Below, piece by piece: positions 1 through 9,298 of a DNA stretch of 53,563 bases (position 1 is the first letter of the stretch; each line of letters starts with the position of its first letter). A program made the translations under genes and the position numbers. This DNA is from Streptomyces anulatus (GTDB taxonomy: Bacteria; Actinomycetota; Actinomycetes; Streptomycetales; Streptomycetaceae), in NCBI RefSeq assembly GCF_000721175.1, contig NZ_JOEZ01000041.1:1-53563 (forward strand), written 5' to 3'. Below the pieces are notes generated by a model, which did not search any database, was not told the DNA's origin, and worked only from the letters and a program-made list of their open reading frames with translations.

Positions 1-285
1 GGGTGGTGGAGGCGGAGGGGGAGGGGGAGGGGGCGGCGGGGGAAGCGGTGGTGGCGGTGGGGGTGGTGGCTTCGGCGGTGGCGGTGGCGGTGGTGGCTCC
101 GGCTCGGACGCCGCGACGCAGCCCCCGTCGCCCGCCACGGCGACCGAGGAACTGCCGTCGCCCTGCCCGATCGAGGCCACCGCGCAGTTACCGGCGGTCG
201 CCGGCAGCGGTACGGCTGTCAGCCAGAGGAGTGCGGCGGCTGTCGTCAGCCGCGCGATGCGTGATCCGTACACGACGGGGAGCAT
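1..285 (-). CDS. Partial secreted proline-rich protein (N-terminal part)
   Basis: The minus strand reads open from an ATG at 285 to the window edge, so only the first 95 residues are visible. The N-terminus looks like a Sec signal peptide: Arg at residues 9 and 12, a hydrophobic stretch rich in Ala, Leu and Val, then an Ala-Thr-Ala site before Gly-Asn-Cys near residue 32. From about residue 60 the protein becomes nearly pure proline, a flexible wall-spanning or linker type of sequence. I do not recognise the family. The plus strand also reads open here, as poly-glycine, but without a start or signal peptide. No strong ribosome binding site is seen, so the start is moderately sure. Confidence 0.5.
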   Translation of the reverse strand, partial: MLPVVYGSRIARLTTAAALLWLTAVPLPATAGNCAVASIGQGDGSSSVAVAGDGGCVAASEPEPPPPPPPPKPPPPPPPPLPPPPPPPPPPPPPP

Positions 286-501
286 GATCCACGCCGCCGG
301 AGGACACGTGGTACCCGCGGGTGATTCGCCTGATCGTGGGAATAGTCGGCCATTCGTGTTTGCCTCGCGATTTTCGACCGCCGAATTCTTCTCGGCCTTC
401 CTTTGAACACGACCCCGTCGGCCCCCCGTACCTAGGGCCATGAACGGCGCGGTCCCGCGCCGGCATCACAAGCGGTACGACGAAGCACCACGGGAGTCGA
501 C
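286..501. promoter_or_regulatory. Divergent intergenic region
   Basis: About 215 bases between the minus-strand proline-rich protein and the plus-strand lipoprotein should hold promoters for both. A TTGAAC at 400-405 followed by AT-poor sequence and TACCTA near 430 is a weak promoter candidate for the lipoprotein. I see no clear operator. Confidence 0.3.
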
Positions 502-1467
502 ATGAACACCTGGCGCAACGCCTCGCTCGCGGTCACCGCCGCGGCTCTGTTGACGCTCACGACGGCGTGCGGTCAGGAGCAGGGCACCGCATCGCCCAAC
601 GGCCAGTCGGTGGGCAACGCCGCCCCGGCCCAGCAGCCCGCCGACAGCGGGTACGGATCGGCCGGCGGTGGATACGGATCCGGGGCCGACAAGGAGGCGG
701 CGGAACCGAGGGAAGCCGGTCAACTGGCCGTCCAGGAAAGCAAGAAGCTCGGAAAGGTGCTCACCGACAGCGAGGGCTTCACGCTCTACCGCTTCGACAA
801 GGACACCGCGAACCCGCCGAAGTCGGCCTGCGAGGGCGCGTGCGCCGAGATCTGGCCGGTGGTGGCCGCGGGCGGCGCCACCGCCGCGGCCGGCACCGAC
901 GCCGATCTCCTCGGGGAGGTCAGCCGCGCCGACGGCACCAGCCAACTCACCGTCGACGGCTGGCCGATGTACCGGTACGCGAAGGACACCGCCCCGGGCC
1001 AGGTCAACGGGCAGGGGGTCGGCGGCACCTGGTTCGCCGCAGCCCCCGACGGCAAGAAGGCGGCGAAGAACGCCGACAGCGAGGGCGTGGCCGAACCGGC
1101 CGACCCCGCGGGCCTTTCGGTCCGCAAGGACCCGGAACTCGGCGACATCGTGGTGGACGGCCGGGGTATGACGGTTTACCGCTTCACCAAGGACTCCGCC
1201 TGGCCGATGAAGACCGCGTGCACGGGCGACTGCCTCAAGAAGTGGCCGGTAGTGGCTCCCATGGCCAAGAACGCGGTGGACGGGGTGACGACGAAGGGAT
1301 TCGTCACCTTCGACCGCCCTGACGGTGTCAAGCAGCAGACCATCGACTGCTGGCCCATCTACACCTTCGCGGGCGACGCCAAGCCCGGCGACACCAACGG
1401 GCAGGGAGTCGGCGGCACCTGGTATGCCGTTTCCCCCGATTCCGGACTCGTCGGCGCTCCCAAGTAA
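502..1467 (+). CDS. Repeat lipoprotein (Lipoprotein_15 / COG4315 family)
   Basis: A 321-residue protein with a lipoprotein signal peptide: short basic start, hydrophobic core and lipobox Leu-Thr-Thr-Ala-Cys with Cys23 as the lipidated residue. A Gly/Ser/Tyr-rich linker follows (about residues 35-75). The rest is built of tandem copies of a ~50-residue unit with motifs such as G-x-T-x-Y-x-F/R-x-K-D, a Cys-x3-Cys pair (CEGAC, CTGDC) and G-Q-G-V-G-G-T-W. This repeat defines the secreted-repeat family PF03640, whose function is unknown. It should be anchored on the outer face of the membrane. It is followed by a strong hairpin and then by the DUF574 methyltransferase and RmdA genes, an order I remember from S. 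coelicolor SCO0930-0928. Confidence 0.9.
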   Translation: MNTWRNASLAVTAAALLTLTTACGQEQGTASPNGQSVGNAAPAQQPADSGYGSAGGGYGSGADKEAAEPREAGQLAVQESKKLGKVLTDSEGFTLYRFDKDTANPPKSACEGACAEIWPVVAAGGATAAAGTDADLLGEVSRADGTSQLTVDGWPMYRYAKDTAPGQVNGQGVGGTWFAAAPDGKKAAKNADSEGVAEPADPAGLSVRKDPELGDIVVDGRGMTVYRFTKDSAWPMKTACTGDCLKKWPVVAPMAKNAVDGVTTKGFVTFDRPDGVKQQTIDCWPIYTFAGDAKPGDTNGQGVGGTWYAVSPDSGLVGAPK

Positions 1468-1539
1468 TCACGGGCCCCGGCGAACAATCGCCCAGGAGCC
1501 CCAAGTGGCCCCGAACCACCGGGAAACGGCGTCCGGAGT

Positions 1540-1581
1540 GCCGGTCCGTCGCTGCGCGCATACGCGCAGCGACGGACCGGC
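1540..1581. terminator. Perfect 19-bp hairpin terminator
   Basis: Arms 1540-1558 and 1563-1581 are exact reverse complements around a four-base loop (cata). The hairpin lies 73 bases after the lipoprotein stop codon. No U-tract follows, which is usual for Streptomyces terminators. Confidence 0.75.
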
Positions 1582-1723
1582 CGTTGATGCCACCGGAGTG
1601 TGACCAATAACGGATCGCTAATTTCCGTTTCCACTCGCTCTCTTGGCGGCCGATCAGTAGCCTCTGGTCAACACTGACCATGAACATGGCCGGATCGCCG
1701 TGGCGAACTTGTTGGAGACATCG

Positions 1724-2542
1724 ATGGAGCGTCCCGCCTGGGCACCGCAAGGCATAGATATCTCGGTGCCGAGCGTGTCTCGCATGTACGACTTCTATCT
1801 GGGCGGATCGCACAATTTCGAGGTGGACCGGGAAGCCGCGCGCAAGGCCATGGAGTTCCTCCCGGGCCTTCCCAAGATCATGCAGGCCAATCGCGCCTTT
1901 ATGCGCCGGGCCGTCCGCTACGCCGTCGACTCGGGCATCGACCAGTTCCTGGACATCGGCTCCGGCATACCGACCTTCGGCAACGTCCACGAGGTCGCCC
2001 AGGCCGCCGACCCCGCTGCCAAGGTGGCGTACGTCGACCACGACCCGGTCGCCGTCGCCCACAGTCAGGCCGTGCTGGAGGGCAACGACCGCGCGGTCAT
2101 CGCCGCCGCCGACCTGCGCCGCCCCCAGGAGATCCTCGCCACCCCGGAGATCACCGGACTGCTCGACCTGGACCGCCCGGTGGCCCTGCTGCTGGTCGCG
2201 GTACTCCACTTCGTCGAGGACGCCGACGACCCGCGCGCCGCGGTCGCCGAACTGCGCGAGGCGCTGGCCCCCGGCAGCCTGATCGTTCTGACCCACGCCT
2301 CGTACGAGGGCATCCCGCGGTCCCGGGAGGAGGCGGCCGGCACGGTCGGCGTCTACCGGAACATCCGCAACCCGCTGGTCATGCGCTCGCGCGAGGAGAT
2401 CGGTCAGTTCTTCGAGGGCTACGAGATGGTCGAGCCCGGCCTGGTGTCGATGCCCGCGTGGCGGCCCGACACCCCGCAGGCGCCGGAGCAGGAAGACCCG
2501 TACGCCTTCTCGGGCTTCGCAGGGGTTGGGCGCAAGGCGTGA
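1724..2542 (+). CDS. SAM-dependent methyltransferase, DUF574 family
   Basis: A 272-residue Methyltransf_19 (DUF574) protein, a family greatly expanded in Streptomyces and mostly of unknown substrate. The N-terminal signature is visible: D-I-S-x-P-S-V-S-R-M-Y-D-F-Y-L-G-G near residues 12-30. The SAM-binding motif is F-L-D-I-G-S-G-I-P-T, followed by Y-V-D-H-D-P-V. I start it at ATG 1724 because TTGGAG at 1712-1717 is well spaced; a GTG at 1700 is in frame but has no such site. It overlaps the next gene by 4 bases (GTGA), so it is probably co-transcribed with the c-di-GMP enzyme. Confidence 0.88.
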   Translation: MERPAWAPQGIDISVPSVSRMYDFYLGGSHNFEVDREAARKAMEFLPGLPKIMQANRAFMRRAVRYAVDSGIDQFLDIGSGIPTFGNVHEVAQAADPAAKVAYVDHDPVAVAHSQAVLEGNDRAVIAAADLRRPQEILATPEITGLLDLDRPVALLLVAVLHFVEDADDPRAAVAELREALAPGSLIVLTHASYEGIPRSREEAAGTVGVYRNIRNPLVMRSREEIGQFFEGYEMVEPGLVSMPAWRPDTPQAPEQEDPYAFSGFAGVGRKA

Positions 2543-4713
2543 GCATTCCCGCCCAGGCGTCCGGGGAGCCGGACGCGGAGCCCGACGGACCGGAAGGCCG
2601 GCTCCGGAGATTCGCCAGAATCTGGAGCCGGGCCATCTTCCCCCTGACGGCCACCTCTCTCACCCGGCCGGAGTTCGAACAGCATCTGCTGCCCCTGGCA
2701 CGCGAGCTGAACGGCATCCTGCACGCCCGCCCCTTCGACGCCTCGCCCGCCCAGCGGATCGGCGCTGCCCTGGTCGACGTGCACTGCACCGACCCGGACG
2801 CCCTCAGCTCCACGCTCGGGGTCGTCGACTCCTACCTCGTCCTGTACTGCGGCGGCAACGGACCCGGCACGCTGTCCACCGAGGACGGCCGGGCCCGCTG
2901 CGCACGGATCCAGCACACGCTGGCCGCCGGATTCTCCGCGGCCCTGCGCGAGCGCACGCTCGCCGAGCAGGAGGCCATCGCCCGCTCGGCGCTGACCGCC
3001 CGCTCGCACGCCGAACAGGCCCTGCACGCCACGGAGGCACGGTTCCGCGCGGTCTTCAAGGACGCGGCCATCGGCATCGGCATCGCCGACCTGGACGGCA
3101 ACATCCTGGAGATCAACGACACCCTCACCAAGATGTTCGGCGGTCTTGAGCACCACGTCCGCAGCCACAAGGTGAACGAGTGGGTCCACCCCGAGGACTC
3201 GCCGCAGGTGTGGAAGTACTACGACGAGCTGGTACGCGGCGAACGCGACCACTACCGGGTCGAGAAGGCGTACTACCGCAACGACGGCACCGTCCTGTGG
3301 ACCAACCTCACCGTCTCCCTGCTGAGGGACTCCGAAGGGCGTCCCGAGTACCAGCTCGCGCTGATGGAGGACACCACCGAGCGGCGGCTGCTCAATCTGC
3401 GGCTGCGCTACGAGGCCACCCACGACGCGCTCACCGGACTGCCCAACCGGACGCTGTTCTTCGAACGTCTGGAGAAGGCACTCGCCGCCCAGGAGGGGAT
3501 CCGCTTCGGCCTCTGCTACCTCGACCTCGACGGCTTCAAGGCCATCAACGACAGCCTCGGCCACGCCGCCGGCGACCGGCTGCTCGTCGAGATCGCGGAC
3601 CGGCTGCAGAGCTGCGCGCCCGCGCCCGGCGAGATGGTCGCCCGGCTCGGCGGGGACGAGTTCGTAGCCCTCACCACCGGCCCGGACACCGCCGACGAGG
3701 TGGACGAACTGGCCGGCCGCATTCTGAACGCGCTCGCCTCCCCCATCCGCCTCGACGGCCGTGAGCTGACCGTCCGCGGCTCGATCGGCGTCGTCGAGGG
3801 GCCCTCCGGGGAGCGCAGCGCCGCCGAGGTGCTGCGCAGCGCCGACATCACGATGTACCGGGCCAAGGCGGCGGGCGGCAACCGCTTCCAGCTCGCCGAC
3901 GCGGAGGCCGACGCGCGCGCCATCACCCGGCACGGGCTGACCACCGCGCTCCCGGCCGCCCTGGACCGGGGTGAGTTCTTCATCGAGTACCAGCCGCTCG
4001 TGCACCTGGGCGACGGCACCGTGCACGGTGCCGAGGCGCTCGTACGGTGGTGTCATCCGCAGCACGGAGTGCTCGGCCCCGACCGGTTCATCCCGCTCGC
4101 CGAGCACACCGGGCTCATCGTGCCGCTCGGGCGCTGGGTACTGGAGGAGTCCGTACGGCAGGCGAACTTCTGGCAGGAGCGGCACAGCGACGGAGGCCCG
4201 CTGCGGATCAACGTCAACCTCTCGCCGACCCAACTGCACCACCCCCGCCTCGTCGCCGAGACGGTCGACGTGCTGGAACGTTCCGGGCTGGAGCCGGGGG
4301 CGCTCTGCCTGGAGGTGACCGAGTCCGCGCTGATCGGCGCGGACGACGATCTCCTCAAGCCGCTGCGGCAGCTCGCGGAGATGGGCGTCGACATCGCGCT
4401 CGACGACTTCGGCACGGGCTACTCGAACCTGGCGAACCTGCGCCGGCTGCCGGTGAGCGTGCTGAAGCTGGACCGTTCCTTCACCCGGGGCATGCAGCAG
4501 CACCCGGCGGACCCGGTCGACATGAAGATCGTCGAGGGCATCGTGTCGCTGGCCCACAGCCTGGAGCTGGCCGTCACGGTGGAGGGCGTGGAGACGGGCG
4601 CCCAGGCCGAGCAACTGCGCCGGCTGGGCTGCGACACCGCCCAGGGCTGGTACTACGCCCGCCCCGGGGCCCCGGACCGCATCCACTCCCTGCTGCTGGC
4701 GGACGCGGTCTGA
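2539..4713 (+). CDS. rmdA: PAS-GGDEF-EAL cyclic di-GMP enzyme, RmdA-like
   Basis: A 724-residue cytoplasmic protein with a PAS/PAC sensor at about residues 165-290, a GGDEF domain with intact G-G-D-E-F near residue 372, and an EAL domain with E-A-L-V-R-W near 499 and the D-D-F-G-T-G-Y-S-N motif. No membrane segment is seen. In S. coelicolor the protein with this architecture and gene neighbourhood, RmdA, degrades c-di-GMP and affects morphological differentiation. Both active sites look complete here. The GTG at 2539 overlaps the stop of the methyltransferase gene and is the natural start; a longer reading from 2458 would lie inside that gene. The symbol rests on architecture and neighbours. 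Confidence 0.85.
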   Translation: MSIPAQASGEPDAEPDGPEGRLRRFARIWSRAIFPLTATSLTRPEFEQHLLPLARELNGILHARPFDASPAQRIGAALVDVHCTDPDALSSTLGVVDSYLVLYCGGNGPGTLSTEDGRARCARIQHTLAAGFSAALRERTLAEQEAIARSALTARSHAEQALHATEARFRAVFKDAAIGIGIADLDGNILEINDTLTKMFGGLEHHVRSHKVNEWVHPEDSPQVWKYYDELVRGERDHYRVEKAYYRNDGTVLWTNLTVSLLRDSEGRPEYQLALMEDTTERRLLNLRLRYEATHDALTGLPNRTLFFERLEKALAAQEGIRFGLCYLDLDGFKAINDSLGHAAGDRLLVEIADRLQSCAPAPGEMVARLGGDEFVALTTGPDTADEVDELAGRILNALASPIRLDGRELTVRGSIGVVEGPSGERSAAEVLRSADITMYRAKAAGGNRFQLADAEADARAITRHGLTTALPAALDRGEFFIEYQPLVHLGDGTVHGAEALVRWCHPQHGVLGPDRFIPLAEHTGLIVPLGRWVLEESVRQANFWQERHSDGGPLRINVNLSPTQLHHPRLVAETVDVLERSGLEPGALCLEVTESALIGADDDLLKPLRQLAEMGVDIALDDFGTGYSNLANLRRLPVSVLKLDRSFTRGMQQHPADPVDMKIVEGIVSLAHSLELAVTVEGVETGAQAEQLRRLGCDTAQGWYYARPGAPDRIHSLLLADAV

Positions 4714-4737
4714 ACCGTCGCCGGGCGGGGCCAGAGC

Positions 4738-4774
4738 GCCCGGCACACCGGCAGGCCGCCCGGCACACCGGCAG
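4738..4774. repeat. Two direct 17-bp repeats after rmdA
   Basis: The 17 bases gcccggcacaccggcag occur at 4738-4754 and 4758-4774, spaced 20 bases apart, in the 140-base gap between the convergent rmdA and LysR genes. A third, degraded copy may follow near 4792. No function is evident; a weak terminator role is possible. Confidence 0.5.
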
Positions 4775-4854
4775 ACCAGCAGCCCGTCCTCCCGGCAGAC
4801 CGTCAGGCGGCGCGTGGCGTGCCGTCCCGCCCGCCCCGCCGTCCCGCCCCCAGG

Positions 4855-5751
4855 TCAGCCGGGGGCCGGCCCGTGCTCCAGCAGCATCCGCTGGAGTTCG
4901 CGCGCGGCCCGGGGCGGGGCCACGTCGCTGCGGTGCGCCAGCGCGATCGTGCGCCGCAGCCCGGGCCCGGCCAGCGGGGTCCTCCGCAGGTCGTGGCCGG
5001 CCCGGGCGGCGGCCATGCCCGGCACCACGGCGATGCCGAGCCCCGCCCGTACGAAACCGAGCACCGCGTCCATCTCGCCGCCCTCGACGGTGAACGAGGG
5101 CTCGAAGCCCTCCGCGCGGCAGGCGGCGAGCGTCAGCTCCCGCAGGTTGTACCCGTGCCGGAACATCACCAGCGGAGCCCCCTCCAGATCCGCGATCCGG
5201 ATCGATCCGCCCCGCCCCGGGGCCGGCTCCGCAGCCGAGGACACCACCACCAGGTCCTCGTGCAGCAGCTCCACCGTGGTCAGCGCGGGGGAGGCGGCCG
5301 GCAGGGGCAGCACCACCAGCGCCAGATCGAGCGCTCCCCGTGCCAGCTGGCGTACGAGGTCGTGCGAGCCGCCCTCCTCCAGCAGCAGCCGCACCCCCGG
5401 GTGCCGGTCGTGGAAGGCGCGCAGCACATCCGGCAGCAGCCCGGTGCACAGGCTCGGCGTCGCCCCCAGCCGCACTCGGCCGCTGCGCAGCGAGACCAGT
5501 TCCTGGACCTCCTGGCGCGCCGTCTCCGCGTCGGCGAGGATCCGCCGGGCCAGCGGCAGCAGCGCCTCGCCCGCGTCGGTGAGGGCGATGTTGCCCCGGG
5601 CCCGGCTGAACAGATCGGCGCCCAACTCCGTCTCCAGCGCCCGGATCTGCTGGGAGAGCGAGGGCTGCGAGACATGCACCGCCTCGGCGGCCCGGGTGAA
5701 GTGCCGGGCCTCGGCGACGGCCACGAAGTAGGTGAGCTGCTGGAAGTGCAT
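4855..5751 (-). CDS. LysR-family transcriptional regulator
   Basis: A 298-residue LysR protein. The winged helix-turn-helix occupies residues 1-60, with the typical F-x-x-V-A-E-A-x-x-F-T-R-A-A and S-Q-P-S-L-S-Q-Q-I-R-x-L-E signatures. A LysR substrate-binding domain follows (about 85-290). It is divergent from a succinate dehydrogenase operon with 96 bases between the starts, the classic layout for a LysR regulator and its target. A candidate site lies in that gap (5779-5796). The effector is not deducible from sequence. Confidence 0.92.
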   Translation of the reverse strand: MHFQQLTYFVAVAEARHFTRAAEAVHVSQPSLSQQIRALETELGADLFSRARGNIALTDAGEALLPLARRILADAETARQEVQELVSLRSGRVRLGATPSLCTGLLPDVLRAFHDRHPGVRLLLEEGGSHDLVRQLARGALDLALVVLPLPAASPALTTVELLHEDLVVVSSAAEPAPGRGGSIRIADLEGAPLVMFRHGYNLRELTLAACRAEGFEPSFTVEGGEMDAVLGFVRAGLGIAVVPGMAAARAGHDLRRTPLAGPGLRRTIALAHRSDVAPPRAARELQRMLLEHGPAPG

Positions 5752-5778
5752 ACGCCCACGATAACGTCTGTCGATAGT

Positions 5779-5796
5779 TGATACCTATGGAGATCA
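5779..5796. promoter_or_regulatory. Candidate LysR operator
   Basis: TGAT-N10-ATCA is a dyad with a T at each outer side, matching the T-N11-A style of LysR operators. It lies between the divergent LysR and sdh genes, about 50 bases before the sdhC start. The sdhC transcript may be nearly leaderless, since no ribosome binding site precedes its ATG. Confidence 0.4.
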
Positions 5797-5847
5797 GCCG
5801 TTTCATGTCTTGGACTGATCGCTTCCTTCGCCCCTACCGTCGTGTCC

Positions 5848-6552
5848 ATGGCATTGGCAACGCGGACGGACCGACGGCCGTCGATGACGCGTACGCTCTG
5901 GGACTCGACCGTCGGCAAGAAAACGATCATGGCGGTGTCCGGCCTGATCATGCTCGGGTACCTCGTCGCCCACATGGCGGGGAACCTGAAGATCTTCTTC
6001 GGGCCCGGTGAGTTCGACGGGTACGCCCACTGGCTGCGCACCATGGGTGAACCGATCCTGCACTACGAGTGGGCGTTGTGGATCGTCCGCGTGGGGCTCG
6101 TCGCCGCCGTGGTGCTGCACGGCGTCTCGGCGTACCAGCTGAGCCGCCGCGACATCAGGGCGCGCCCGGCCAAGTACGTCCACAGGAAGCCCCGTGCGAG
6201 CTACGCCACCCGGACCATGCGCTGGGGCGGGATCATCCTCGCCCTCTTCATCGTCTGGCACGTCCTCGACCTGACGACCGGCACCGTCCACACCGGCTTC
6301 GAGGCCGGGCACCCGTACCGGAACGTCATCGACACCTTCTCGACCTGGTACGGCAACGCCATCTACATCACCGCGGTGCTCGCCATGGGCCTGCACGTCC
6401 AGCACGGCTTCTGGAGCGCCGCGCAGACCCTGGGTGTCGGCAACGCGACCCGCGACCGCATCCTCAAGACCCTCGCCAACCTCCTCGCGGCAGTGCTGAC
6501 GCTGGGCTTCATCTCCGTACCCGTCGCCGTCATGACCGGAGTGGTGAGCTGA
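5848..6552 (+). CDS. sdhC: Succinate dehydrogenase cytochrome b membrane anchor
   Basis: A 234-residue integral membrane protein of the b558 family, with about five hydrophobic helices and conserved His residues for heme ligation ([27 protein letters not shown]). In this enzyme type a single anchor subunit replaces separate SdhC and SdhD, and it passes electrons from the SdhB clusters to menaquinone. ATG 5848 is chosen; GTG 5842 is also in frame, and neither has a clear ribosome binding site. The flavoprotein gene begins one base after its stop. Streptomyces usually carries another SDH elsewhere, so this is likely the accessory enzyme. Confidence 0.9.
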   Translation: MALATRTDRRPSMTRTLWDSTVGKKTIMAVSGLIMLGYLVAHMAGNLKIFFGPGEFDGYAHWLRTMGEPILHYEWALWIVRVGLVAAVVLHGVSAYQLSRRDIRARPAKYVHRKPRASYATRTMRWGGIILALFIVWHVLDLTTGTVHTGFEAGHPYRNVIDTFSTWYGNAIYITAVLAMGLHVQHGFWSAAQTLGVGNATRDRILKTLANLLAAVLTLGFISVPVAVMTGVVS

Positions 6553-6553
6553 C

Positions 6554-8499
<1,946 letters not shown>

Positions 8500-8503
<4 letters not shown>

Positions 8504-9246
8504 AGCTCACCCTGCGCGTCTGGCGCCAGCGCAACGCCGAAGAGCCCGGCGCCATGGCCACCTACGAAGTCGACGGCATCTCCGCCGACATGTCGTTCCT
8601 GGAGATGCTCGACACCCTCAACGAGGAACTCACCCTCGCCGGAGACGAGCCCGTGGCCTTCGACCACGACTGCCGCGAGGGCATCTGCGGCGCGTGCAGC
8701 CTCGTCATCAACGGCGACGCCCACGGCCCGGAGCGCACCACCACCTGCCAGCTCCACATGCGGTCCTTCGCCGACGGCGACACGATCGACATCGAGCCCT
8801 GGCGGGCCTCCGCCTTCCCGGTCATCAAGGACCTGGTCGTGGACCGCTCCTCGTTCGACCGGATCATCCAGTCCGGCGGCTACATCTCCGCCGCCACCGG
8901 CACCGCCCCGGACGCCCACGCCACCCCGGTGCCCAAGCCGGACGCCGACTTCGCCTTCGAGCACGCCGAGTGCATCGGCTGCGGAGCCTGCGTCGCCGCC
9001 TGCCCCAACGGCTCGGCGATGCTGTTCACCTCGGCGAAGGTCAACCACCTCAACGTCCTGCCGCAGGGGGCGCCGGAGCGCGAGACCCGCGTCCTGGACA
9101 TGGTGGCCCAGATGGACGACGAGGGCTTCGGCGGCTGCACCCTGACCGGCGAGTGCGCCACGGCCTGCCCCAAGGGCATCCCACTGCCCTCGATCGCCGC
9201 GATGAACAGGGAGTGGCTGCGGGCGACCCGTAAAGTCCGCCGCTGA
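8500..9246 (+). CDS. sdhB: Succinate dehydrogenase iron-sulfur subunit
   Basis: A 248-residue electron-transfer subunit. The N-terminal plant-ferredoxin-like domain has the 2Fe-2S cysteines in C-R-E-G-I-C-G-A-C (about residues 59-67) and a later Cys in T-T-C-Q-L-H. The C-terminal domain has [12 protein letters not shown] and a second group ending C-A-T-A-C-P-K-G for the 4Fe-4S and 3Fe-4S centres. It is translationally coupled to sdhA by a 4-base overlap and ends just before a terminator hairpin shared with the convergent uvrA-like gene. Confidence 0.95.
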
Positions 9247-9255
9247 AAGAGGAGT

Positions 9256-9298
9256 TGATCCCGTACGACTCCGAACTCGTGGGAGGCGTACGGGATCA
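9256..9298. terminator. Bidirectional terminator hairpin
   Basis: Arms 9256-9267 (tgatcccgtacg) and 9287-9298 are exact reverse complements around a 19-base loop. The hairpin sits between the convergent sdhB and uvrA-like genes and includes the stop codon of the latter, so it can serve both. Confidence 0.75.

Noticed and set aside
1..110. Simple-sequence repeat at the left edge
   Set aside because: The ggt/ggc-rich run is explained by the proline codons of the partial secreted protein on the minus strand.
2419..4746. 775-codon antisense frame opposite rmdA
   Set aside because: It lies entirely opposite a gene with intact GGDEF and EAL domains and shows no domain of its own.
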